Shown: positions 50,206 through 57,526 of the stretch, in pieces
Position numbering within the stretch: the stretch's first letter is position 1
Layout: each line of letters opens with the position of its first letter
Source: Janthinobacterium violaceinigrum
GTDB lineage: Bacteria; Pseudomonadota; Gammaproteobacteria; Burkholderiales; Burkholderiaceae_D
Length of the DNA: 64,000 bases
Reading direction: 5' to 3'
Assembly: GCF_009208555.1 (NCBI RefSeq)
Contig: NZ_WFLI01000018.1
Span: forward strand, 1-64,000
Position numbers and translations under genes: made by a program
The notes under the pieces: generated by a model
Database searches by the model: none
What the model saw: only the letters and a program-made list of their open reading frames with translations
What the model was told of the DNA's origin: nothing

Positions 50206-51684
50206 ATGAAACAATCATTGCAGCTGCGCACTTCGCAGCATTTGGCACTGACGCCGCAGTTGCAGCAATCGATACGCCTGTTGCAATTGTCTACCCTGGA
50301 ATTGCACCAGGAATTGGAGCAATTGCTGACGGACAATCCTTTGCTCGAGCGCCTCGATGATCCGCTCGACCGTTCGCTGCGCCTGCTGTCCGACGGCGCC
50401 TTGAGTTCCACGGCCGCGCCGGCCGAAGCGCCGCCCCAGCCGCCAGGCCAGGAAGCGCCTGCGGCGCCGGCCGAAGGGGAAGCTTTTGACGGCGAGGCGG
50501 GCGAGGGCCCGGCCGCCGCGGACGGCGGCGACAGCGACTGGAGCGAAGCGAGCCGGGGCAAGACGCCCGACGACGAAGATTCCCGCCCGCAACTCGAAGC
50601 CCATCACTGCACCCTGCGCGAGCACCTGATGGAACAGATGCGCGTGACGGTGCTCGAATTGCGCGACCGCGCGCTGGTCGAGCTGATCATCGATGCGCTC
50701 GACGACAATGGCTACCTGGAAGAGTCGCTCGACGACATCCTGGCGCGCCTGCCGCACGAGCTGGAAATCGACGCCGACGAGCTGCGCACGGCCTTGTCGC
50801 TGCTGCAAAGTTTCGATCCGCCCGGTGTGGGCGCGCGCAATGCGTCCGAATGCCTGGCGCTGCAGATCAAGCGCTTGCCCCATATCGCCATGGTGACGCG
50901 GCGCATGGCCCTCGTCATCGTGGAAAAGCACCTGGCCTGGTTTGCCCAGCGCGATTTCAACAAGCTGAAAAAAGCCCTCGATTGCGACGATGAAGACTTG
51001 CGCGAAGCGCAGACGGTGATTCGCCAGTGCAATCCGCATCCGGGCGCCGTGTTTGCCTCCGACGTGTCCGATTACGTGGTGCCCGACGTCGTCGTCAAGC
51101 GCGCGCGCAATGGCTGGCAAGTCACCTTGAACAACGATGTCATGCCGCGCCTGCGCGTCAATGCCATGTACGCCAACTTGCTCAAGCAGGGCAAGGGGGA
51201 AGGCGCCATGGGCGCACAGTTGCAGGAAGCCAAGTGGCTGATCAAGAATATGCGCCAGCGCTTCGACACGATACTGCGCGTGGCACAGGCGATAGTAGAA
51301 AGACAAAAGAACTTTTTCTCGCATGGGGCCGTTGCCATGCGCCCCCTTGTGCTCCGTGAAATAGCTGATACACTGGGTTTACACGAGAGTACTATCTCGC
51401 GGGTAACAACTCAAAAGTACATGCTGACCCCGCACGGCATGTTCGAGTTGAAATATTTCTTTGGTAGCCACGTCGCCACCGAAGCGGGGGGCGAAGCGTC
51501 ATCGACGGCGATACGGGCATTGATCGTGCAACTGACAGGAGCAGAAGACCCTAAAAATCCTTTATCCGACAGTAAGATTGCGGACATGCTGGGGGAACAA
51601 GGCATGGTGATTGCGCGACGTACTGTTGCCAAATACCGGGAAGCATTAAAAATTCCGCCAGTGAGCCTGCGTAAGTGTTTGTAA
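50206..51684 (+). CDS. rpoN: RNA polymerase sigma-54 factor RpoN
   Basis: Alternative sigma factor that recognises -24/-12 promoters and needs an enhancer-binding activator. The 492-aa product has the Gln-rich region I (MKQSLQLRTSQHLALTPQLQQSIRLLQLSTLEL) and an acidic, Ala/Pro-rich region II (about 60-130). Region III contains the core-binding and HTH parts, and the RpoN box ARRTVAKYRE lies near the C-terminus. ATG 50206 is fixed by the conserved N-terminus. It is followed by hpf as in most proteobacteria. Confidence 0.96.
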   Translation: MKQSLQLRTSQHLALTPQLQQSIRLLQLSTLELHQELEQLLTDNPLLERLDDPLDRSLRLLSDGALSSTAAPAEAPPQPPGQEAPAAPAEGEAFDGEAGEGPAAADGGDSDWSEASRGKTPDDEDSRPQLEAHHCTLREHLMEQMRVTVLELRDRALVELIIDALDDNGYLEESLDDILARLPHELEIDADELRTALSLLQSFDPPGVGARNASECLALQIKRLPHIAMVTRRMALVIVEKHLAWFAQRDFNKLKKALDCDDEDLREAQTVIRQCNPHPGAVFASDVSDYVVPDVVVKRARNGWQVTLNNDVMPRLRVNAMYANLLKQGKGEGAMGAQLQEAKWLIKNMRQRFDTILRVAQAIVERQKNFFSHGAVAMRPLVLREIADTLGLHESTISRVTTQKYMLTPHGMFELKYFFGSHVATEAGGEASSTAIRALIVQLTGAEDPKNPLSDSKIADMLGEQGMVIARRTVAKYREALKIPPVSLRKCL

Positions 51685-51753
51685 GTTTTTTTCGGTTCCT
51701 CTGCGGGCCGGATACGATGGACCGCACGAACCCGATCATCTTTAGGAGTGTGT

Positions 51754-52113
51754 ATGAATCTCACCATCAGCGGACATCATCTCGAAGTGACACCAGCCAT
51801 CCGTGAATACGTACAAACGAAGCTGGAGCGCGTGAAACGTCATTTCGATCAAGTCATCGATATCGCCGTGATTCTGACCGTGGATAACCTCAAAGAGAAA
51901 GAAAAACGTCAAAAGGCTGAAGTCAATCTGCGTCTGAGCGGCAAGACCGTCTATGTGGAAAGCCTGGCGCAAGACCTGTATGCGGCAATCGATGCCCTGA
52001 TCGACAAGCTCGACAGGCAAGTGATGAAATACAAAACCAAAGTGCAAGGGCACGGTAAAGAGGCGATCAAGCATCTGCCAGACAGCTCGGAAGAGGAATT
52101 CGCCGCCGCCTGA
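51754..52113 (+). CDS. hpf: Ribosome hibernation-promoting factor HPF
   Basis: Small ribosome-binding protein that silences ribosomes in stationary phase. The 119-aa product begins MNLTISGHHLEVTPAIREYVQTKLERVKRHFDQ and has EVNLRLSGKTVYVESLAQDLYAAIDALIDKLDRQVMKYK, the S30AE family core. It is the short form without the C-terminal dimerisation domain. ATG 51754 follows TAGGAGTG. It ends before a strong terminator. Confidence 0.93.
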   Translation: MNLTISGHHLEVTPAIREYVQTKLERVKRHFDQVIDIAVILTVDNLKEKEKRQKAEVNLRLSGKTVYVESLAQDLYAAIDALIDKLDRQVMKYKTKVQGHGKEAIKHLPDSSEEEFAAA

Positions 52114-52147
52114 GCGGGCCGCGACTTTCAACCGGCTGTGATCAACT

Positions 52148-52172
52148 AAGGGCGCACATTGCGCCCTTTTTT
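52148..52172 (+). terminator. Rho-independent terminator after hpf
   Basis: AAGGGCGC pairs with GCGCCCTT across ACATT and runs into a T-tract, 34 bases after the hpf stop. It should end the kdsD-to-hpf transcript. Confidence 0.85.
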
Positions 52173-52266
52173 GCGCCCGTCGCCCTTGCCGGGGTGCGCC
52201 ATGGGAACGCAATGTTCCATCCGAAGGCGCTAGAATGTTCCCATACTTACTTCTTTCCATTCTGCC

Positions 52267-53352
52267 ATGAGCGACTTCGTCCAGACCTCCATCCGCAACC
52301 GCACGGGCCACATCGTGCTCGACCGCCCGAAAGCCTTGAATTCCCTGTCGCTGGACATGGTGCGCGCCCTGAGCGCCGTTTTGCTGGCCTGGCGCGACGA
52401 TCCGCTGGTAGACGCCGTGGTGATCCGTTCCAGCAGTGAAAAAGCCCTGTGCGCCGGTGGCGACATCCGTTTCTTTTACGATGCGGGCCGGGCCACGCCG
52501 CAAGGTGGCAGCGCGCAGCTGGAAGATTTCTTCACGGAAGAATATGCGCTCAACCATCTCATTCATTTCTATCCGAAACCGTATATCGCCGTGATGGATG
52601 GCGTGGTGATGGGCGGCGGCATGGGCGTGGCGCAAGCCGGGCCCGGTAACCGCCTGCGCATCGTCACGGGCCGCACGCGCATGGCCATGCCGGAAGTCAA
52701 TATCGGTTTGTTCCCGGACGTGGGCGGCAGTTATTTCCTGTCCCGCCTGGCCGGCCAGCTGGGCTTGTACTTGGGCTTGACGGGCTTGACGATCAACGCG
52801 GCCGACGCCCTGTACACGGGGCTTGCCGACGTGTACCTGCCCGAGTCGCAGATGGGGGCGCTACTGGCCCTGTTCGAATCGACGCCCGGTGAAGGCTTGC
52901 CGGTCGCCATCAAGGCCCTGGCCGCGCCATTCCAGTCCCAGGCGGGCGCTTCTGCGCTGGCCACGGCGCGCGCGGCGCTGGACCGCCATTTCAGCGCCCC
53001 TTCCGTGGCAGCCATCATGGCGTCGCTGGCACAGGACGACAGCGCGTTTGCCGGCAAGGCCCTGGCGGCCATGCGCCTGCGTTCGCCGCTGATGATGTCG
53101 GTGACCCTGGAATTGTTGCAGCGGGGCGCCCATCTGGGCGTGGCCGACTGCCTGCGCCTCGAGCGCACGGTGGTGCGCCACAATTTCGAACATGGCGAAG
53201 TGATCGAGGGCGTGCGCGCGCTCGTGGTCGACAAGGACAATGCGCCGCGCTGGCAGCCCGCCAGCCTGGACGACGTCGATGCGGCCATGGTGGCGCGCTT
53301 CTTCTCCCCCGTCTGGCCGGCTGCGGCGCATCCGCTTTATCATCTGACGTAA
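52267..53352 (+). CDS. 3-hydroxyisobutyryl-CoA hydrolase-like crotonase
   Basis: The 361-aa crotonase-fold protein carries the oxyanion-hole segments SEKALCAGGDIRFFYDAGR and GVVMGGGMGVAQAG. MAMPEVNIGLFPDVGGSYFLSRLAG is the pattern of the HIBYL-CoA hydrolase branch (valine degradation) rather than enoyl-CoA hydratase, and the length and C-terminal half (LAMTLELLQRG-like VTLELLQRGAHLGVADCLRLE) agree. No other valine-catabolism gene is nearby, so a different acyl-CoA substrate is possible. The gene separates hpf from the rapZ-hprK-ptsN block. Confidence 0.8.
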   Translation: MSDFVQTSIRNRTGHIVLDRPKALNSLSLDMVRALSAVLLAWRDDPLVDAVVIRSSSEKALCAGGDIRFFYDAGRATPQGGSAQLEDFFTEEYALNHLIHFYPKPYIAVMDGVVMGGGMGVAQAGPGNRLRIVTGRTRMAMPEVNIGLFPDVGGSYFLSRLAGQLGLYLGLTGLTINAADALYTGLADVYLPESQMGALLALFESTPGEGLPVAIKALAAPFQSQAGASALATARAALDRHFSAPSVAAIMASLAQDDSAFAGKALAAMRLRSPLMMSVTLELLQRGAHLGVADCLRLERTVVRHNFEHGEVIEGVRALVVDKDNAPRWQPASLDDVDAAMVARFFSPVWPAAAHPLYHLT

Positions 53353-53353
53353 C

Positions 53354-53485
53354 AACGCCGGATAAAACCGTAGCGAGCGGAAGGGAGAGGTGGTTGAGAA
53401 GCGGAACTGTGCTGGGCACGGGGCCGCCGAGGCAGTGAGCATCGCAGACCACCTATACCGACGCGCAGCAGGTTTTATTGGCGTT
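53354..53485. repeat. 132-nt structured intergenic element between convergent genes
   Basis: The outer arms AACGCC-GG-ATAAAACC (53354-53369) and GGTTTTAT-T-GGCGTT (53471-53485, with the small bulge) are complementary. An inner pair AGGTGGT (53388-53394) and ACCACCT (53448-53454) nests inside. The whole gap between the crotonase and rapZ stops can thus fold into one long interrupted hairpin. There is no T-tract on either side. It may serve as a bidirectional terminator or be a copy of a repeat family. Confidence 0.55.
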
Positions 53486-54349
53486 CTAGCTGCGCTCGCG
53501 GTGGCGCAGGACGACCCGTTCGTTGGGGCCGAAGTATTGCGCCAGCCGTTCGGCCATGTACACGGAGCGGTGCTGGCCGCCCGTGCAGCCGAGGGCCACC
53601 GTCAGGTAGCTGCGGTTGTCGGACTTGAATGATGGCAGCCATTTCTCGATGAAGGCGCGGATATCGGCCAGCAGTTCCAGCGCGCTGGGCTGCGCGTCGA
53701 GGAAGGCGATCACGGGCGCGTCGCGGCCGTCGAGAGGCCGCAGCGCCAGGTCGTAATAGGGATTCGGCAAGGCCCGCACGTCGAAGACGAAATCGGCATC
53801 CAGCGGCACGCCCAGCTTGAAGGCGAACGATTCGAAGAACAGGGTCAGCGGCGCGCGTTCGGAGGCGACGATATCCTTGATCCAGGCGCGCAGCTTGTTG
53901 GCGCTCAGTTCCGAAGTGTCGATCACATGGCCCAGTTGTTCGATGGCCGACAGGCGTTCCCGTTCTTCCGAGATGCATTCGATCAGGGTGCGGCGGCTGG
54001 CTGGATTCTGGTTCGGACGCAATTCGTGCGACAGCGGATGGCTGCGCCGCGTTTCCGAGAAGCGCGCCACCAGCGAATGCGTGGTGGCCGTCAAGAACAT
54101 GACCTTCACGTCGTGCCCCTGGTCGCGCAGCAGGGCCACATTGTGCGGCAGGCTAGTCAGCGACTCGGCGCTGCGGGCATCGACGGCGACGGCCAGTTGC
54201 GGTGTGCCTTCGTCGAGCAAGGTTTGCACCAGGCTGGGCAGCAAGGCCGGCGGCAGGTTGTCGACGCAGTAGTAACCGGTATCTTCCAGCACATTGAGCG
54301 CAACGGATTTACCGGAACCGGATATTCCGGTGATAAGGACGATATGCAT
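53486..54349 (-). CDS. rapZ: RNase adapter protein RapZ
   Basis: P-loop protein that in E. coli guides RNase E to the GlmZ small RNA and so controls glucosamine-6-phosphate synthesis. The 287-aa product has Walker A ITGISGSGKS, a Walker B-like region VMFLTA, and the conserved C-terminal sensor domain (VLRALPNPYYDLALRPLDG-like VRALPNPYYDLALRPLDGRD; GCTGGQHRSVYMAERL). The ATG at 54349 gives the family N-terminus (MHIVLITGISGSGKS). It is co-oriented with hprK and ptsN, the usual cluster, but separated from hprK by the repeat array. Confidence 0.93.
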   Translation of the reverse strand: MHIVLITGISGSGKSVALNVLEDTGYYCVDNLPPALLPSLVQTLLDEGTPQLAVAVDARSAESLTSLPHNVALLRDQGHDVKVMFLTATTHSLVARFSETRRSHPLSHELRPNQNPASRRTLIECISEERERLSAIEQLGHVIDTSELSANKLRAWIKDIVASERAPLTLFFESFAFKLGVPLDADFVFDVRALPNPYYDLALRPLDGRDAPVIAFLDAQPSALELLADIRAFIEKWLPSFKSDNRSYLTVALGCTGGQHRSVYMAERLAQYFGPNERVVLRHRERS

Positions 54350-54443
54350 ACGCCGATCATACAATAAAGATCGGCACTGTGCTCCCGAGGCAATTATCTT
54401 TACAAACTATTGCAATTCGGCTTGTGGTGTTGGTTAAACAAAA

Positions 54444-54779
54444 GAGCGAGGACTCCTTGCAACGCTAGTCGCCGCTCATTGCCAAACGTTGGTGTAGCAG
54501 GGGTTTCGGAGAGCCCTGCTCTCCGCCTGCGCAACGGTTCGCCCTTGCAAGGGCGAACTCCACTGCAGACTAATCCCCGCTCATTGCTAATCTCTGGTGT
54601 AGCAGGGGTTTCGGAGAGCACTGCTCTCCGCCTGCGCAACGGTCCTCGCCTACGAGCGAGGACTCCTTGCAACGCTAGTCGCCGCTCATTGCCAAACGTT
54701 GGTGTAGCAGGGATTTCGGAAAGCCCTGCTCTCCGCCTGCGCCACGGTCCTCGCCTACGAGCGAGGACTCCTTGCAACG
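54444..54779. repeat. 105-bp tandem repeat array copied from the 3' end of hprK
   Basis: Three full 105-bp units (54465-54569, 54570-54674, 54675-54779) plus a 21-nt partial unit on the left. Each unit begins with a copy of the last 26 bp of hprK, including its stop codon (CTAGTCGCCGCTCATTGCC on the plus strand), whose original is at 54780-54805. Each unit also has two hairpins. One is AGCAGGG/CCCTGCT. In the other, the stem is GTTCGCCC/GGGCGAAC in the first unit but GTCCTCGC/GCGAGGAC in the other two. Because 105 is divisible by 3 the array looks like coding sequence in several frames, but no gene is supported. Confidence 0.85.
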
Positions 54780-55715
54780 CTAGTCGCCGCTCATTGCCAA
54801 ACGTTGTCGCTCCATGAACTCCTGCAAGGTATCGATGCCGCGCAGCTGCAGTATCGTATTGCGCACGGCCGCTTCCAGCAGCACGGCGATGTTGCGGCCC
54901 GCGGCGACGGGGATGACGACTTTGCGCACGGGCAAGCCAAGCACGTCTTCCGTTGGGAACAGGAAGGGCAGGCGCTCGACTTCTTCTTCCAGCGCATTGC
55001 GGCGCACCAGGTGCACGATCAGTTTCAGGCGCATCTTGCGGCGCACGGCCGTTTCGCCAAAGATGGCCTTGATGTCGAGCAAGCCCAGGCCCCGCACTTC
55101 GAGCAGGTTTTGCAGCAGGGGCGGGCAGCGGCCTTCGATCATGTTGGGCGCGATGCGCGAGAACTCGACGGCGTCATCGGCCACCAGGCCGTGGCTGCGC
55201 GAGATCAGCTCCAGCCCCAGTTCGCTCTTGCCCAGGCCCGAATCGCCCGTGATCAGCACGCCCACGCCCAGCACGTCCATGAACACGCCATGCATGATGA
55301 TGCGCTGCGCCAGTTTTTTTGACAGGTAGACGCGCAGGAAGTCGATCACTTGCGCGGCCGGCAGCGGGGTGGAGAACAGGGGAATGTTTTGCTCGTCGCA
55401 GATGGCGAGGATGTCGGGCGGCGTTTCCAGCCCTTGCGCGATGATCAGCGCGGGCGGGCCGCCGGCGATCAGTTCGCCGATCACGTGGGTGCGCGTATTG
55501 ACCTTCAAGCGCTGATAGTAATTGATTTCCTGGTGGCCGAAGACCTGGATGCGGCCCGGATGGATCAGGTTCAAGTGGCCCACCTGGTCGGCGGCTGACG
55601 AGACGTCGCCCGAGATCAGGCGTTCGCCGCCGGGGAAGCCGGCGAACCAGCCCAGTTGCAGACTTTCACGATTATCGTCGTACAGGCGTTGTATCGTCAG
55701 CGGCGTTTGCAACAT
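54780..55715 (-). CDS. hprK: HPr kinase/phosphorylase HprK
   Basis: Phosphorylates and dephosphorylates HPr (and NPr-type carriers) on a serine. The 311-aa product has an N-terminal domain (about 1-130), then the conserved HGVFMDVLGVGVLITGDSGLGKSELGLELISR with Walker A GDSGLGKS. LVADDAVEF and the signature LEVRGLGLLDIKAIFGETAV follow. It ends MSGD followed by TAG, and this end is the one copied in the neighbouring repeats. Clustering with ptsN and rapZ fits a proteobacterial PTS-type regulatory system. Confidence 0.94.
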   Translation of the reverse strand: MLQTPLTIQRLYDDNRESLQLGWFAGFPGGERLISGDVSSAADQVGHLNLIHPGRIQVFGHQEINYYQRLKVNTRTHVIGELIAGGPPALIIAQGLETPPDILAICDEQNIPLFSTPLPAAQVIDFLRVYLSKKLAQRIIMHGVFMDVLGVGVLITGDSGLGKSELGLELISRSHGLVADDAVEFSRIAPNMIEGRCPPLLQNLLEVRGLGLLDIKAIFGETAVRRKMRLKLIVHLVRRNALEEEVERLPFLFPTEDVLGLPVRKVVIPVAAGRNIAVLLEAAVRNTILQLRGIDTLQEFMERQRLAMSGD

Positions 55716-55751
55716 GGCAGTCTTCTTCAGGAGTGGAGGAATACCTGAAGT

Positions 55752-56234
55752 TTAACCCGCCGCTTGCAGACTGGGTTGCCAATTGACGATGCGCGAATGC
55801 ACGGATTTCGGTTCCGGATCCGTGGCCAGTGCCGTACGGAAAGCATCGTCGGAAAACATCTCGGCGATTTCCGACAGGATTTCCAGATGTTGCTGAGTGA
55901 CATGATCGGGAATCAGCAGGAAAAACAGCAGATTGACGGGCTTGCCATCAGGCGACTCGAACGGAATCGGTTCGGCCAGGCGCACGAAGGCGCCCAGCGG
56001 CGCTTTCAGGGTCTTGCTGCCCTTGACTCTGCCATGCGGCACGGCCACGCCGTGGCCCAGGCCCGTCGAGCCCAGGCGTTCGCGGGCAAACAGATTGTCC
56101 GAGACGGTAGAGCGGGCGATGCCGTAATTGTTTTCGAAGATCAGGCCGGCTTGCTCGAAGGCGCGCTTTTTACTGGAGACTTCCAGGTCCAGCAGGACGT
56201 TTTCGAGGGATAATATTTTGCTAAGATTAGTCAT
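55752..56234 (-). CDS. ptsN: PTS IIA-like nitrogen regulatory protein PtsN
   Basis: EIIA-Ntr protein, phosphorylated on histidine, which links nitrogen, potassium and carbon signals. The 160-aa product has the active-site His in GLGHGVAVPHGRV and the core NLLFFLLIPDHVTQQHLEILSEIAEMFSD. The ATG at 56234 is preferred; a TTG three codons upstream is in frame. It is the first gene of ptsN-hprK, 36 bases before hprK. Confidence 0.93.
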   Translation of the reverse strand: MTNLSKILSLENVLLDLEVSSKKRAFEQAGLIFENNYGIARSTVSDNLFARERLGSTGLGHGVAVPHGRVKGSKTLKAPLGAFVRLAEPIPFESPDGKPVNLLFFLLIPDHVTQQHLEILSEIAEMFSDDAFRTALATDPEPKSVHSRIVNWQPSLQAAG

Positions 56235-56570
56235 GACACTCAATGAAATGGTGCAATGCGCAGAGGGCTTGCGAGCCGAATTATAGGCCTGTTTCCGCGG
56301 CCTGTAACGCCAATTCTCAACAGTATACGCCCGCTGCGGGCGCAGTGGGCGCTACAGCCTATGTCGTCATCATTTTAGCAAAAAAATAACATCGGGGTGT
56401 ATCGGCTATTTCTTGATTAAAAACACGCGGCGAACCGGTTTTTCCGCCGCCGAATGCCGAATTTCCGATTTTTCAGCGTCTTTGACATGCACTGCGGCAC
56501 TACTACAACGTTGTTTTAAAACACAGCCAACATTCCTGTTGGCATGGTTTTATGGTGTTGTTGCGCGGTA
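56235..56570. other. Intergenic region without a gene, ptsN-queF gap
   Basis: A 336-bp stretch between the ptsN start and the queF stop, both on the minus strand. It holds the probable ptsN promoter (56281-56308) and a hairpin CGCCCG-CTG-CGGGCG at 56329-56343. The rest is comparatively A/T-rich (runs of A at 56381-56388 and 56414-56420) compared with the neighbouring genes. The short open frames here show no family resemblance. I see no RNA gene. Confidence 0.5.
56281..56308 (-). promoter_or_regulatory. Probable sigma-70 promoter for ptsN-hprK
   Basis: On the minus strand, TTACAG (56308-56303) and a perfect TATAAT (56286-56281) are separated by 16 bases, leaving a leader of about 40 nt before the ptsN ATG. 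Confidence 0.5.
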
Positions 56571-57413
56571 TTACTGGCGCGCATTGCGCAGGTTGCCCGG
56601 CATCGCCTCCGTGCTGAAGTTGCTGCGCCAGGGGTTGATGTCGAGACCGCCGCGGCGCGTGTAGCGCGCATACACGGACAGTTTTTGCGGCTTGCACTGG
56701 CGCAGGATATCGACAAAGATGCGCTCCACGCATTGTTCGTGGAATTCATTGTGCTCGCGGAAACCAATCAGGTAGCGCAACAGGCTTTCCTGGTCGATCT
56801 GCGGTCCCGCATACTCGATCTGCACGCTGCCCCAGTCGGGCTGGCCCGTTACCAGGCAATTCGATTTGAGCAAATGCGAGACGAGTTTTTCTTCCACGGG
56901 CGCCTCGTCCAGCGCCGCCTTGAGCAGCAGCGGCGAGGGCGTGTATTGCGTGATTTCCAGGTCCAGGCGGTCCAGCAGCACGCCGTCGAATTCGCCCATT
57001 TTCAGCTTGCCGAAATCTTCTTGCAAGGTCAGTTCCACTTGCACGGGCGCGCCGAAACCGTTGGACAGATCCTGTTTCAACAAGGCCAGCAGCGCTTCCG
57101 GGCCGTCCAGTTTGGTCTGGTTGAACGAGTTCAGGTACAGCTTGAACGATTTCGATTCGATGATGTTGGGCGAATCGGCCGGCGCGCTGACCTTGGCGAT
57201 GGCCACCTGCGGCTTGCCGCGCTGATTCAGCCACGACAGTTCATACGCATTCCAGATATCGAGGCCGAAGAAGGGCAAAGTGCCGCGCAATTCCAGCTCG
57301 TCGCGCTTGCCCTGGCGCGGAATGGGAAACAGCAGTTCCGGCGCGTAATCGGTGCGGTAGGCGGAGCTTTTTCCCAGCGGGGATTGTTCGGCGAGGTCGT
57401 TGGTGGTGGTCAT
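56571..57413 (-). CDS. queF: NADPH-dependent 7-cyano-7-deazaguanine reductase QueF
   Basis: Reduces preQ0 to preQ1 in queuosine synthesis. The 280-aa product is the long two-domain (YqcD-type) form. The catalytic Cys is in LLKSNCLVTGQPDWGSVQIEY and the substrate Glu in REHNEFHEQCVERIFVDI. The Asp that completes the active site is in the same Gln-Pro-Asp-Trp segment. ATG 57413 with the conserved SPLGKSSAYRTDYAPELLFPIPR start is clear. No other queuosine gene is in the window. Confidence 0.95.
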   Translation of the reverse strand: MTTTNDLAEQSPLGKSSAYRTDYAPELLFPIPRQGKRDELELRGTLPFFGLDIWNAYELSWLNQRGKPQVAIAKVSAPADSPNIIESKSFKLYLNSFNQTKLDGPEALLALLKQDLSNGFGAPVQVELTLQEDFGKLKMGEFDGVLLDRLDLEITQYTPSPLLLKAALDEAPVEEKLVSHLLKSNCLVTGQPDWGSVQIEYAGPQIDQESLLRYLIGFREHNEFHEQCVERIFVDILRQCKPQKLSVYARYTRRGGLDINPWRSNFSTEAMPGNLRNARQ

Positions 57414-57476
57414 GGTGGCGTGGCTACAAATTCTGTGAAGGGTGAATGGTAGCTTATTTCAACCCAACGGCGACGG

Positions 57477-57508
57477 CTGGGGTCGTACCCTGCAGGGTAC
57501 GACCCCAG
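57477..57508. repeat. Perfect 32-bp palindrome between ilvA and queF
   Basis: The half CTGGGGTCGTACCCTG is followed directly by its exact reverse complement. It sits 18 bases after the ilvA stop and 64 bases upstream of the queF start. No T-tract follows on the minus strand, so it is not a classical terminator. Spontaneous extrusion or an extragenic palindrome family is plausible. Confidence 0.8.
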
Positions 57509-57526
57509 TATTTGCAGTTGGGCTTA

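Noticed and set aside
54444..54779. A CRISPR array.
   Set aside because: The repeat units are 105 bp, adjoin directly with no unique spacers, and derive from hprK. No cas gene is present.
54400..54817. Open frames of 125 and 135 codons in both directions across the repeat array.
   Set aside because: They stay open because the repeat length of 105 is divisible by three. The units contain copies of the hprK stop region and hairpins, which indicates non-coding duplication.
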